64,000 nt of DNA from CATQHQ01 sp965243805. Lineage in GTDB: Bacteria; Gemmatimonadota; Gemmatimonadetes; Longimicrobiales; Gaopeijiaceae. Shown piece by piece: positions 7,817-18,974 of this stretch; the first letter of the stretch is position 1; each line of letters opens with the position of its first letter. Under the pieces are notes generated by a model, which was not told the origin of the DNA, searched no databases, and saw only the letters and a program-made list of their open reading frames with translations. The position numbers were made by a program, and so were the translations under genes. The stretch spans positions 3,348,001 to 3,412,000 of the forward strand of contig OZ251577.1 in assembly GCA_965243805.1 (NCBI GenBank). The letters run 5' to 3'.

Positions 7817-10399
7817 ATGGCCAAGAAGCCGAAGTCCAAGAAGGACATCCAAAGCTACGCCCACCGGGACAAGGAGCGCGCCAACAACCCGCCTGTCGGC
7901 CTGGTGACCCCGGACACCGACAAGGACGCCGGCAAGAAGACCTACGCCCACGACCCCCACATCGACCCGGAGCTGTCCTGGGCGGGGAAGACCGAGCACA
8001 CGTCCTTCCAGGTCCCGACCGTGTCGCTCCACGTCCACGAACGCATCGACCCGCGCACCATCGTGGAGGCGGTCCGCAAGCGCAACGGCGACCTGTCCTC
8101 GCAGAAATCCATGTTCGAGGACCCGAAGGAGAACCCCCCGATCCGGCAGGCCATCGACTTCTACCGCCACCGCCACAACTGGACCAACCGCCTGATCGCC
8201 GGCGACAGTCTGCTCGTCATGAACAGCCTGCTGGAAAAGGAAGGCATGGGCGGCAAGGTGCAGATGGTGTACATGGACCCGCCCTACGGGATTCGGTACG
8301 GGTCAAACTTCCAGCCGTTCGTGAACAAGCGGGACGTGACGGACGGCAAGGACGAGGACTTGACGCGGGAACCCGAGATGATCCGCGCCTTTCGGGACAC
8401 CTGGGAACTCGGGGTTCATTCGTACCTGACCTATCTCCGTGACCGGCTGCTCTTGGCCAGGAAACTCTTGCACAAGAGCGGTAGCTGCTTTGTGCAGATC
8501 GGCAAGGAGAACGTTCATCGGGCAGGCGTAGTGATGGACGAAGTCTTCGGCGCGGAGAACCGCATCGCGACGATATCCTATGCGACGACGGGCGGCAGTT
8601 CAGCACTCACGATACCGGAAGTGGCGGACTATCTGCTTTGGTACGCCCGAGATCGCAAGCAAGTGAAGTATCGGCACCTGTACGAACCGCTGACGCGAGC
8701 CGAGGTGGTTGGGTTTTTCAACTGGCACGTGATGGTCGAGGAGCCCGACGGCACAACCCGTCCCTTGACGCCGAAAGAGAAGCTTGACCCGGACGAGCAT
8801 CTGCCCGCAGGTGCCAGAATCTGTCGACGAATGCCGCTTGTCTCTCGTGGTGGTTCCTCCACGGGACGATCTGAACCCTACGAATGGGACGATCGCGTGT
8901 TCATGCCACCAGTTGGTCAGCAATGGCGTGTGTCGCACGACGGCTTGGATCGCTTGACGAAAGCTGGAAGGTTGGCAGCTTGGGAAGGGCAGTCGTCGTT
9001 GATGTGGAAGAAGTACGAAGACGAGGTGCCTGGTCGCAGGATCCACAACATCTGGCCTGCGCAGACCTCGGCCAAGCAGAAGCGCTATGTGGTCCAGACC
9101 GACGCCAAGGCCATCCAGCGTTGCATTCTCATGACCACTGATCCTGGCGACTTGGTCCTCGATCCAACCTGCGGCTCCGGCACCACTGCCTACGTGGCCG
9201 AGCAGTGGGGACGCCGCTGGGCAACGTGCGATACCTCCCGCGTGGCCGTCGCTGTTGCCCGCCAACGGCTGTTGACGGCGAACTTCGACTATTACGAGCT
9301 TGCTCACTCCGACGAAGGCGTGGGCTCCGGGTTCCGCTATCGCACAGTGGACACGGTTTCAGCCCGGACGCTCGCGTACGACGAACCTGCCAAACAAACC
9401 GCACTCTACGACCAGCCGAAGATCGACAGCAGCAAGGCCCGCGTCACGGGCCCGTTCACCGTTGAAGCGGTTCCAGCTCCAGGGGTGAAGCCGCTTGACG
9501 AATTCGAGCACGCCGAGGTAACCGAGCCATGGGAGGCCGACGAGTCCGTCGCTCGTTCCGGCGAGACGATTCGGCAGAGCGATTGGCGCGACGAACTACT
9601 GAATGTCGGCATTCGAGGCAAAGCGGGCCAACGGATATCGTTTGCCCGACTGGAGCCATTGGCCGGTGCCAGGTCGCTCCATGCCGAAGGGGACACGCGG
9701 CCAGACGACTCCGGTGCCGCCAGCGTTCGAGAAGGCACGGCGACGAAGGTTCAGCGGGTCGTGGTGTCGTTCGGGCCGGACCACGCACCCTTGGAGCAAC
9801 GCCAGGTCGACCTTGCCATCGAGGAAGCCCAAAAGTTGGTTCCACGTCCCGGGATCATCGTATTCGCCGCATTCCAGTTCGACCCGGAGGCGGCCAAGGA
9901 CATCGACGAGACCAGTTGGCCGGGCGTCCAGCTTCTCAAGGCGCACATGAACGCGGACCTGCTCACCAAGGACCTGCGCAAGTCAACCGCCAACGAGAGC
10001 TTCTGGCTGATCGGCCAGCCCGATGTGGAGGTGGAGATCGTGGCCGACGGCGAGCACGCCGGCAAACACCGTGTGTCGGTCAAGGGCTTCGACTACTACA
10101 ACACCAAGACGGGCCAGCTGGAATCCGGTGGAGAAGACCAGATCGCCGTTTGGATGCTTGATCCTGACTACGACGGGCGAAGCCTATTCCCACGCCAGGT
10201 GTTCTTCCCCGCAAGCACCGCCCGCCACGACTGGACTCGGTTGGCCAAGAACCTGAAGGCCGAGATCGACCCGGACCTGATCACCGCCTACCGCGGCACG
10301 GTCTCGCTCCCGTTCAAGGCCGGCAAGTACGGCCGCGCCGCCGTCAAGATTGTGGACGATCGCGGCATCGAGAGCCTCAAGATCGTGGAGCTGAAGTAG
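7817..10399 (+). CDS. mod: type III restriction-modification methyltransferase subunit (Mod)
   Basis: An 860-residue DNA adenine methyltransferase of the type III Mod class. Catalytic motif IV is DPPYGIRYG (near residue 155); the AdoMet motif follows later as LDPTCGSGTTAYVAEQWG (near residue 450), the order expected for this beta-type family. Between them lies the target recognition region, with lower GC than the flanks, consistent with recognition-domain swapping. The long C-terminal part (ADLLTKDLR, FWLIGQPDVEVE, RVSVKGFDYYN) matches Mod proteins of the large type III subgroup. The frame begins upstream at 7706, but the ATG at 7817 (MAKKPKSKKDIQSY) fits the family. The stop is followed directly by the next gene's ATG with no gap. 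Confidence 0.92.
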   Translation: MAKKPKSKKDIQSYAHRDKERANNPPVGLVTPDTDKDAGKKTYAHDPHIDPELSWAGKTEHTSFQVPTVSLHVHERIDPRTIVEAVRKRNGDLSSQKSMFEDPKENPPIRQAIDFYRHRHNWTNRLIAGDSLLVMNSLLEKEGMGGKVQMVYMDPPYGIRYGSNFQPFVNKRDVTDGKDEDLTREPEMIRAFRDTWELGVHSYLTYLRDRLLLARKLLHKSGSCFVQIGKENVHRAGVVMDEVFGAENRIATISYATTGGSSALTIPEVADYLLWYARDRKQVKYRHLYEPLTRAEVVGFFNWHVMVEEPDGTTRPLTPKEKLDPDEHLPAGARICRRMPLVSRGGSSTGRSEPYEWDDRVFMPPVGQQWRVSHDGLDRLTKAGRLAAWEGQSSLMWKKYEDEVPGRRIHNIWPAQTSAKQKRYVVQTDAKAIQRCILMTTDPGDLVLDPTCGSGTTAYVAEQWGRRWATCDTSRVAVAVARQRLLTANFDYYELAHSDEGVGSGFRYRTVDTVSARTLAYDEPAKQTALYDQPKIDSSKARVTGPFTVEAVPAPGVKPLDEFEHAEVTEPWEADESVARSGETIRQSDWRDELLNVGIRGKAGQRISFARLEPLAGARSLHAEGDTRPDDSGAASVREGTATKVQRVVVSFGPDHAPLEQRQVDLAIEEAQKLVPRPGIIVFAAFQFDPEAAKDIDETSWPGVQLLKAHMNADLLTKDLRKSTANESFWLIGQPDVEVEIVADGEHAGKHRVSVKGFDYYNTKTGQLESGGEDQIAVWMLDPDYDGRSLFPRQVFFPASTARHDWTRLAKNLKAEIDPDLITAYRGTVSLPFKAGKYGRAAVKIVDDRGIESLKIVELK

Positions 10400-11455
10400 A
10401 TGGTTGAAGTCAAGATTGACGTGCCAGCTGTCGAAAAGCTGATCGAGGTTGTTGCTAGCGGAATCGGTGCTGTCGCGGGTCCCGTGATCGCTCGGTTGAT
10501 GGCGGGCACAAGGGCACAAGTACGACGCAGTGATGCCACAGCCGATGCAGACGCCCAGCGTATCAAGGCCAAAGCAGATGCGGAGTCATTGGTCATCAAG
10601 ACAGAGGGTCAAATGAAGGCTGTACAACATATTGCCGAAGCCCAAGAGAACGCCCGCTTGCCTGCCACAGCCGAAATCAGTATTGATCAGGAGATCGGTA
10701 TGCGTGTACAGTTCCAGGAACAGAAAAGGCAGGCCAACATACATAGCGTTGTTTCTATGGCCATCGAGGAACTTGAGGGAAAGGAAGTACCGGATCACGA
10801 TGTAGACCATGACTGGACGGCGCGTTTCTTTTCCGATGTTCAAGACGTCACATCCGAACAGATGCAACGGATTTGGGCCAGGATATTGTCGGGTGAAGTG
10901 GAAACCCCTGGACGAACCTCCTTGCACACTTTGGCAATTCTCAAGAACATGAGTCAGAGGGACGCAGAAGTGTTCGCCAACGCCAGCCGATTTGTACTGG
11001 GAACATTCATACTGAACGATAGCGGATACACTAATCATCTTGAAGGCTTTCCTTCTCTTGAAGACCTCTTGAATCTTAGTGCGTACGGCCTTTTGACAAC
11101 AAGTTATGGTTTACACAACACCTTTCGATTCGAGCAGCGAATTGCAGGCATGCCTGCTGCTAATCTGATGAACCAACGGCAAACTGCATATGGGGTGATC
11201 TCGGTTGTTAAGGAGCAAGGTGACGCGAAAGTTCCTTCTTCTTGTCTTACCCTCGCGGGACAACAGCTGTATGACAACATAGATGTGGAAACTGATGAGC
11301 GTTACTTGCGGTGCATTGCAAAGTATCTACAAGACAAGACCAACACTCGGCTCATACGTGCGCCAGTATTGGAAAAGGTTTCCTCCGATCAGATCAGAGC
11401 TGGCCAGTTTGTCGATGTGCTTACTGGACAACCAGTGGTACCACCGGTAGGATAA
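10400..11455 (+). CDS. DUF2806 domain protein between mod and res
   Basis: A 351-residue protein. Residues 1-110 contain a hydrophobic N-terminal stretch (VVASGIGAVAGPVIARLMAG) followed by an Ala/Lys/Glu-rich helical region. Residues about 135-180 carry the DUF2806 core WTARFFSDVQDVTSEQMQRI ... RILSGEVETPGRTSLHTLAIL. DUF2806 proteins have no defined function. The ATG directly follows the mod stop and the gene ends eight bases before res, so it is embedded in the type III operon. Its GC content is visibly lower than its neighbours (about 45% around 11041-11100 against about 65% in res), which suggests separate acquisition. It may be a membrane-associated accessory or effector of the restriction system; that is inference from position. 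Confidence 0.8.
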   Translation: MVEVKIDVPAVEKLIEVVASGIGAVAGPVIARLMAGTRAQVRRSDATADADAQRIKAKADAESLVIKTEGQMKAVQHIAEAQENARLPATAEISIDQEIGMRVQFQEQKRQANIHSVVSMAIEELEGKEVPDHDVDHDWTARFFSDVQDVTSEQMQRIWARILSGEVETPGRTSLHTLAILKNMSQRDAEVFANASRFVLGTFILNDSGYTNHLEGFPSLEDLLNLSAYGLLTTSYGLHNTFRFEQRIAGMPAANLMNQRQTAYGVISVVKEQGDAKVPSSCLTLAGQQLYDNIDVETDERYLRCIAKYLQDKTNTRLIRAPVLEKVSSDQIRAGQFVDVLTGQPVVPPVG

Positions 11456-11463
11456 GTCCAGCC

Positions 11464-14256
11464 ATGCCCCACCCCACCATCAACCGCCTAATCGTCAACT
11501 CCCCCTACGACGAGCCCACCCAGCACTGGCACTACGACCACCACACCCGCCTCTTTGACCTCGCCGACGGCCGCCGCCCCGCCGGATACATCGTCGCCTC
11601 CAAGGACTCCCAGGCATTCAACGACCCCGGCACCTTCGTCGAGATCGCGCTGGTGAACCGCATACGCCCCCGAGTGCAAGCGTGGCGCGAAGCCGGCTGG
11701 CCGGGCGTATCGGCCGTCACGCGCCGCTTGCTCTACCACTGGAACGACCCGGAGGAGTTCGAGAGCCGTCGGTTCTTCTTCTGCCAGCTCGAAGCCGTCG
11801 AGACGCTGATCTGGCTGGTCGAGTCGTCGTCGGCCGACCGGGCCGGAATCGACATCCCGTCGGACGGGGGCGACTTCCAGCGCGTGTGCGCCAAGATGGC
11901 GACGGGCTCGGGCAAGACCATCGTCATGGCCATGCTGATCGCCTGGCAGGTGCTGAACCGGGTGGAGCGGCGGCAGGACACCCGGTTTGCGCGCAACGTG
12001 TTGGTGGTGGCGCCGGGGCTCACCGTGAAGAGCCGCTTGGCCGTGCTGGAGCCATTCCACCCGGAGAACTACTACGAGGCGTTTCGGATCGTCCCGTCCG
12101 CGATGCTCGACAAGCTGCGGCAGGGCAGGGTGGTCGTGCGCAACTGGCACGCGCTCAACTGGGAGACGGAGGAGAAGGTCGCCAAACGCCGCAGCGTGGA
12201 CAAGCGGGGCGTCAAGAGCGACGAAGCGTACGTCCGCGATGTGCTGGGCGACATGTCCCGCGCCCGAGGCATCCTGGTGATCAACGACGAAGCGCACCAC
12301 GCTTGGCGCACCTCCGCCGCGCCGAAGCTCCGAGGCGTCACCAAGGCCCAGGTCGAAGAGGCGACCAAGTGGGTCGGCGGGCTGGACAGGATCGACCGGG
12401 CCCGGGGCATCCTGCGCTGCTACGACTTCTCGGCCACGCCGTTCGCCCCGTCGGGCGGGCAAAGCTCGCAAGAGGCGCTCTTCGACTGGATCGCGAGCGA
12501 CTTTGGCCTGAACGACGCCATCGAGTCCGGGCTGGTGAAGACGCCCCGCGTGGTCGTGCGCGACGACGCCCTTCCCGACGTGGCCACCTACAAGTCGCGC
12601 CTGTACCACATCTACAACGACCCGGATGTGAAGCCCGACCTGAACCGCCGAGCCGCCGAGACCGAGCCGTTGCCCGACCTGGTCGTCAACGGCTACCACC
12701 TGCTGGGGTACGACTGGCAGGAGACGGCCAAGAAGTGGGCTCGTGACGGAATGGCGGCGCCGCCCACGATGATCACCGTGGCCAACCGCACCGAGACCGC
12801 CGCTCGCGTCAAGCACGCCTTCGACAAGGGCCGGATTCCGATCCCGGAGCTGTGCGACCCGGAGCGCACCCTTCACATCGACTCCAAGGTGCTGGCCAAG
12901 GCCGAATCCGCCGCAGAGGAGGCCGGGGCCCCAGCCGCCGACGGCCCCGGCACCGCGAAGACCAAGCCGAGCAACGCCGGAGAGCGCGCCGAGTTCCTTC
13001 GCCGCCAAGTGGACACCGTGGGACGGCCCGGCCAGCCCGGCGAGCGCATCCAGAACGTCATCTCGGTGGGGATGCTGTCGGAGGGCTGGGACGCCAAGAC
13101 CGTTACGCACATCATGGGGTTGCGCGCCTTCGCCAGCCAGCTGCTGTGCGAGCAGGTCGTGGGACGGGGGCTGCGCCGAACCGCCTACGAAGTCAACCCC
13201 GAGACGGGCCTCTTCGACCCGGAGTACGTGAACGTCTTCGGCGTGCCCTTCACCTTCCTCCCTCACGAGCAGCACGACGACACGGTGCCGGCGCCGCCCG
13301 AGCCGAAGATCGCCGTCCATCCGGTCCCCGAGAAGGCTCGGTACGAGCTTCGCTGGCCCAACGTGGTGCGCATCGACCGTGTGATGCGGCCCCGCCTGTC
13401 GATCGACTGGGACAAGATCGAGCCGCTGAAGATCAATCTCCACACGGTGACCAAGGTGGCCGACTTGGCGCCGGTGGTCGAAGGCAACCCGGACCTGACC
13501 AAGATCAAGACGATCGACCTGGAGAAGCTGGTCGGCGGCCTGCGCATGCAGACGATCGTCTTCACCGTCGTAGCACAGGTGTTCGACCAAGTGAAGCCCG
13601 ACTGGATGGGGAGCCGACACCTGCTGCTGGCGCAGCTGGTTCGACTCGTGGAGGAGTTCGTCCGCTCCGACAAGATCGAGCTGGAGCCACCGCTCTTCGC
13701 CCAGGACCCGCGGAGACGCCGCCTCGTCGTCAGCCTGACCATGCGACGGGTGGTCCAGCACGTCTGCCAAGCCGTCCGCCAGGAGAACGCGGAGGAGTTC
13801 GCCCCCGTCTTCGACCGCGACCGCCCGATCTGCTCCACCGGCGACATGACCACGTGGTACACCGGCAAGCCCTGCGCACCCGCGGACCGCAGCCACGTCA
13901 ACTACTGCGTCCACGACAGCGGCTGGGAGGCCTCCGAGGCCCACGCCCTCGACACCAGCCCCCTGGTCGAGGCCTGGGTCAAGAACGACCACTTGGGCTT
14001 CGAGGTCTTCTACGTCCACAACGGCGTCGTGCGGAAGTACCGCCCCGACTTCCTGATCCGCCTGACGTCCGGCGTCATGCTCGTCCTGGAGGTGAAGGGA
14101 ATCGAGCGCGAAACCGACCCGGTGAAGCGCACGTTCATGGAGGAGTGGTGCCGAGCCGTCACCGCCCACGGCGGCTTCGGCCAGTGGCGCCACGCGGTGT
14201 CCTGGGGACCAGGCGAGGTCCACGGAATACTGGCGGAGAACCTCAAGCCCAAGTAA
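11464..14256 (+). CDS. res: type III restriction endonuclease subunit (Res)
   Basis: A 930-residue superfamily 2 helicase-nuclease. It has motif I MATGSGKTIVMAM near residue 145, motif II INDEAHHAW near 280, and the motif VI region ASQLLCEQVVGRGLRRTAYE near 565. A C-terminal PD-(D/E)xK nuclease follows, YRPDFLIRLTSGVMLVLEVK near 865. This is the restriction subunit that acts with Mod to cleave DNA at unmethylated sites after ATP-driven movement. The ATG at 11464 (MPHPTINRLIVNSP) is preferred over the in-frame start at 11311, which lies inside the DUF2806 gene. The operon order is mod, DUF2806, res. All motifs look intact, so the system is probably active. Confidence 0.93.
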   Translation: MPHPTINRLIVNSPYDEPTQHWHYDHHTRLFDLADGRRPAGYIVASKDSQAFNDPGTFVEIALVNRIRPRVQAWREAGWPGVSAVTRRLLYHWNDPEEFESRRFFFCQLEAVETLIWLVESSSADRAGIDIPSDGGDFQRVCAKMATGSGKTIVMAMLIAWQVLNRVERRQDTRFARNVLVVAPGLTVKSRLAVLEPFHPENYYEAFRIVPSAMLDKLRQGRVVVRNWHALNWETEEKVAKRRSVDKRGVKSDEAYVRDVLGDMSRARGILVINDEAHHAWRTSAAPKLRGVTKAQVEEATKWVGGLDRIDRARGILRCYDFSATPFAPSGGQSSQEALFDWIASDFGLNDAIESGLVKTPRVVVRDDALPDVATYKSRLYHIYNDPDVKPDLNRRAAETEPLPDLVVNGYHLLGYDWQETAKKWARDGMAAPPTMITVANRTETAARVKHAFDKGRIPIPELCDPERTLHIDSKVLAKAESAAEEAGAPAADGPGTAKTKPSNAGERAEFLRRQVDTVGRPGQPGERIQNVISVGMLSEGWDAKTVTHIMGLRAFASQLLCEQVVGRGLRRTAYEVNPETGLFDPEYVNVFGVPFTFLPHEQHDDTVPAPPEPKIAVHPVPEKARYELRWPNVVRIDRVMRPRLSIDWDKIEPLKINLHTVTKVADLAPVVEGNPDLTKIKTIDLEKLVGGLRMQTIVFTVVAQVFDQVKPDWMGSRHLLLAQLVRLVEEFVRSDKIELEPPLFAQDPRRRRLVVSLTMRRVVQHVCQAVRQENAEEFAPVFDRDRPICSTGDMTTWYTGKPCAPADRSHVNYCVHDSGWEASEAHALDTSPLVEAWVKNDHLGFEVFYVHNGVVRKYRPDFLIRLTSGVMLVLEVKGIERETDPVKRTFMEEWCRAVTAHGGFGQWRHAVSWGPGEVHGILAENLKPK

Positions 14257-14274
14257 ACGGCACTAGGTTTGAGG

Positions 14275-14820
14275 ATGACTTGCAACGTGGGAAGCCGGGA
14301 CTTGGCGTCTGCAGCAGCCACTCGTCCCGCGTTCGTTGCCCGCTTCCGCGGGTGCCTCCTGGTCTGGACCGGCTTCGCCCTCGCGTGCTCTTCCGTCGGC
14401 GAAGGCGCGAACGACTTGGCATCCACCGCAGACGAAGAAGTGCCCGTACCCCCAGGGTGGCCGCTCGAGGTCGGCGACACGATAGAAACAGGTGCCCTGC
14501 ACGACTTGGTGTCCCGGTTCCAGCCCATGGAATGGGCCGACGCCACTGACTTGGTACTCAACCGCGAGAAGTACCAAGCGAGGATTCAGGCGAGCGCATA
14601 CGGCATTGCGGCTTTTGATTTCGTCTATCTTGAGGTTCCCAGAGACTTCAAGGGGTGGACGTATGCCTGCCCGCCGGAGGGCTTCGTCCTCGAGGAACAG
14701 GAGGGAGAAGACTTCTGGACGCTGGACGGTGCCATCATCGTCAATCTGCCCCCAGAAATCCCGTGCGACCCGGACAAGCGCTTCGTGGGAGCCCAGGTCT
14801 ACGTGGGCCAAGTCCGGTGA
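14275..14820 (+). CDS. putative lipoprotein, unknown function
   Basis: A frame of about 181 residues starting at the ATG at 14275 (a TTG lies two codons upstream). Residues 25-39 (GCLLVWTGFALAC) resemble a lipoprotein signal with a lipobox ending in Cys39. The 25-residue stretch before it is long for a signal n-region, so the true start may be a later TTG. The mature part has no recognised domain; it contains several aromatic and acidic residues and two further cysteines (YACPPEG and EIPCDPD) that could pair. It begins 19 bases after res but is probably not part of that operon. Frame-level evidence only. Confidence 0.5.
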   Translation: MTCNVGSRDLASAAATRPAFVARFRGCLLVWTGFALACSSVGEGANDLASTADEEVPVPPGWPLEVGDTIETGALHDLVSRFQPMEWADATDLVLNREKYQARIQASAYGIAAFDFVYLEVPRDFKGWTYACPPEGFVLEEQEGEDFWTLDGAIIVNLPPEIPCDPDKRFVGAQVYVGQVR

Positions 14821-14855
14821 CGGGCCGTCCCATCCAGTAGCATTTCACCACCACG

Positions 14856-14881
14856 CCTCCATTTTACTACCAAAATGGAGG
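14856..14881. promoter_or_regulatory. perfect inverted repeat in the clpB upstream region
   Basis: CCTCCATTTT at 14856-14865 and its exact reverse complement at 14872-14881 are separated by six bases. No T-run follows on either strand, so it is not a classic intrinsic terminator, although it could end transcription of the upstream lipoprotein gene. Its core CCAAAATGG recurs in the three clpB-proximal repeats, so it may be an operator related to them. Confidence 0.5.
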
Positions 14882-15027
14882 CAAACTGCCGGGAGACCCC
14901 CCTCTCCTACTTCCACTGGTGGACCATATCCACGCCCCGTGCCCTGCAACCATGGCCCGTTTCTTTCATCGCCACAACGAGCGACGGGGCTCCCTGACGG
15001 GCGACAGAGCCAGCTAGATCGGGCAAA

Positions 15028-15149
15028 CCTGCCAAAATGGCAGACTTTCGTCGCCCACAGGCCCGCCAAACCTGCCAAAATGGCAGACTTCGGCCCGTTC
15101 CGGCCGCCCTGGGACCACCACGCCGACCGTGAACCTGCCAAAATGGCAG
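15028..15149. repeat. three copies of CTGCCAAAATGGCAG upstream of clpB
   Basis: The imperfect palindrome CTGCCAAAATGGCAG (six-base arms, three-base centre) occurs at 15029-15043, 15072-15086 and 15135-15149. It is extended by a shared gactt after the first two copies. It lies within the 380-bp gene-free stretch 14821-15199, 51-171 bases before the clpB ATG. It matches neither the HrcA/CIRCE nor the HspR/HAIR consensus. Each copy also contains an ATGGCAG start-like string; the second and third ATGs are in frame with clpB. Candidate heat-shock operator, or a slippage-derived copy of a start region. Confidence 0.6.
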
Positions 15150-15199
15150 GCTCGGTGACCGCCGAAGAAGAGCACCAAGATCAAGGAGAAGACGCCAAG

Positions 15200-17782
<2,583 letters not shown>

Positions 17783-17809
<27 letters not shown>

Positions 17810-17839
17810 CGGCGAGCATTCCGGTTGACGGCAAGAAGG
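17783..17839. repeat. 19-bp tandem repeat x3 at the clpB 3' end
   Basis: Three head-to-tail copies of a 19-bp unit (first copy cgggttgacggcgaatact, at 17783, 17802 and 17821). Because 19 is not a multiple of three, each unit shifts frame: the first encodes part of VDGEY and the second supplies the clpB stop TGA (17807-17809). The array ends just before the deletion scar of the neighbouring ATPase gene. Confidence 0.8.
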
Positions 17840-17862
17840 GGGGTCACATCCCCCAAGCCACG

Positions 17863-18972
17863 TCAGCTCCGGGGCACGACTTCGGCGTAGATGGGGTTGG
17901 CCATGCGGATCGGGGGATCCCGGGCGATCAGCCCCAGATCGCGGACGTACTCCACGTCGCGGGCCGTGTAACGAGACCGGTCGCTGCCGGCCAGGATCGG
18001 CGCGACCACGCGCCACACCCGGTCCTCCTTGAGCTTGTCGGTCAGCTGGTCCAGGTGGGTGTCGCGTCGCAGGATCAACTGCTCCCGTGCGGCCAGCACG
18101 TCGGCCTGGGTGACGGGGCGGGAGCGGTCGGCAGTCTCGGTTACCGAACGGGTGCGGTCCGCCGCCAGTGGGCTCTGGAAACATGTCTCGTGTGCCAGCG
18201 CGTTGACGAGCCAGGGCTGGCCACGAGTCTGGTTCCAGACCGCCTCCACAGCACCCTCGGTGAACGGTTGGCCCGTCTCCTCGGTGTGCTGGCCGAGCAG
18301 CGCGTGCGCTTCGTCATGGGAGAAGTCGTCTAGCCGGAACGACTCGGCCTTGATGTTGAAAGGGCTACCGCCCGTCACCATCGTCTTGGCGGAGCTGGAG
18401 TAGATGCGGTAGTCGCACACGTCGTGGACCCCGCACAGAACGACGCTCTGGGGAAAGCCGTCGGGGCGCAGGTAGTAGCCCGCCCGAAGCTGCCGCAGCA
18501 CGGCAATCAACGAGTCGCCCACCAGGGAATCAATCTCGTCGATCAGCAGTGCCAGCGGCTTGGGGCTTGTCCGGCACCAGCGAGTCAGCGCAACCCGGAG
18601 TGCGCTGTGTCCGCCGGCCCTGTCCATCACGGCGGGCCATATCTCGCCAAGGCGGCCGTCGCCCAGCGTGTCCTGCGCCGTCTCGGCCAATTCGTTCAGA
18701 ACGGTGCGGATCGCCGTGTCTACGTCCTCCCGGGCAGTCGAGGCGCCCTCGACGTTCACATAGACGCAGCGGCAAGGACCATCTTCGGCATTCAGCAGCT
18801 CCTGAAGCGCCAGCAGCGCGGAGGTCTTGCCCGTCTGGCGGGGCGCGTGGAGCACGAAGTACTGCTGGTCGTCGATCAGCTCCCGGATCTCGGCGAGGTC
18901 GATCCGTTCGAGCGGCGGAATGTGGTAGTGGCGGTCCGCCACTACGGGCCCGGACCTGTTGAAGCGGCGCAT
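17863..18972 (-). CDS. AAA ATPase, tandem copy A, lacking its C-terminal nuclease-like domain
   Basis: A 369-residue copy of the ATPase encoded three times in tandem here. It keeps the N-terminus MRRFNRSGPVVADRHYHIPP, Walker A APRQTGKTS, Walker B LALLIDEIDSLVGD and the helical region up to NPIYAEVVPR. There it stops, because one base is missing relative to copies B and C (reading PRS then stop instead of PRELTW). Just beyond (17854/17855) the sequence jumps from the ELTWL codons directly to the VWGM-stop sequence that ends the other copies. About 160 residues of PD-(D/E)xK-like domain have therefore been lost. It starts two bases after the stop of copy B. The ATPase domain looks intact, so it may still be expressed. 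Confidence 0.75.
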   Translation of the reverse strand: MRRFNRSGPVVADRHYHIPPLERIDLAEIRELIDDQQYFVLHAPRQTGKTSALLALQELLNAEDGPCRCVYVNVEGASTAREDVDTAIRTVLNELAETAQDTLGDGRLGEIWPAVMDRAGGHSALRVALTRWCRTSPKPLALLIDEIDSLVGDSLIAVLRQLRAGYYLRPDGFPQSVVLCGVHDVCDYRIYSSSAKTMVTGGSPFNIKAESFRLDDFSHDEAHALLGQHTEETGQPFTEGAVEAVWNQTRGQPWLVNALAHETCFQSPLAADRTRSVTETADRSRPVTQADVLAAREQLILRRDTHLDQLTDKLKEDRVWRVVAPILAGSDRSRYTARDVEYVRDLGLIARDPPIRMANPIYAEVVPRS

Positions 18973-18974
18973 CG

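Noticed and set aside
11311..11463. Upstream extension of res to 11311
   Set aside because: The extra 51 codons overlap the end of the DUF2806 gene in another frame; the ATG at 11464 begins the conserved N-terminus.
11488..14223. 911-codon minus-strand frame opposite res
   Set aside because: Antisense of a clear type III restriction gene; low-complexity His/Val/Leu/Gly sequence with no motif.
14845..15141. 98-codon minus-strand frame through the clpB leader repeats
   Set aside because: Composed of the translated palindromic repeats (CHFGRF-like), with no conserved features.
14821..15199. CIRCE or HAIR heat-shock operators upstream of clpB
   Set aside because: Neither consensus (TTAGCACTC inverted repeat or CTTGAGT inverted repeat) is present.
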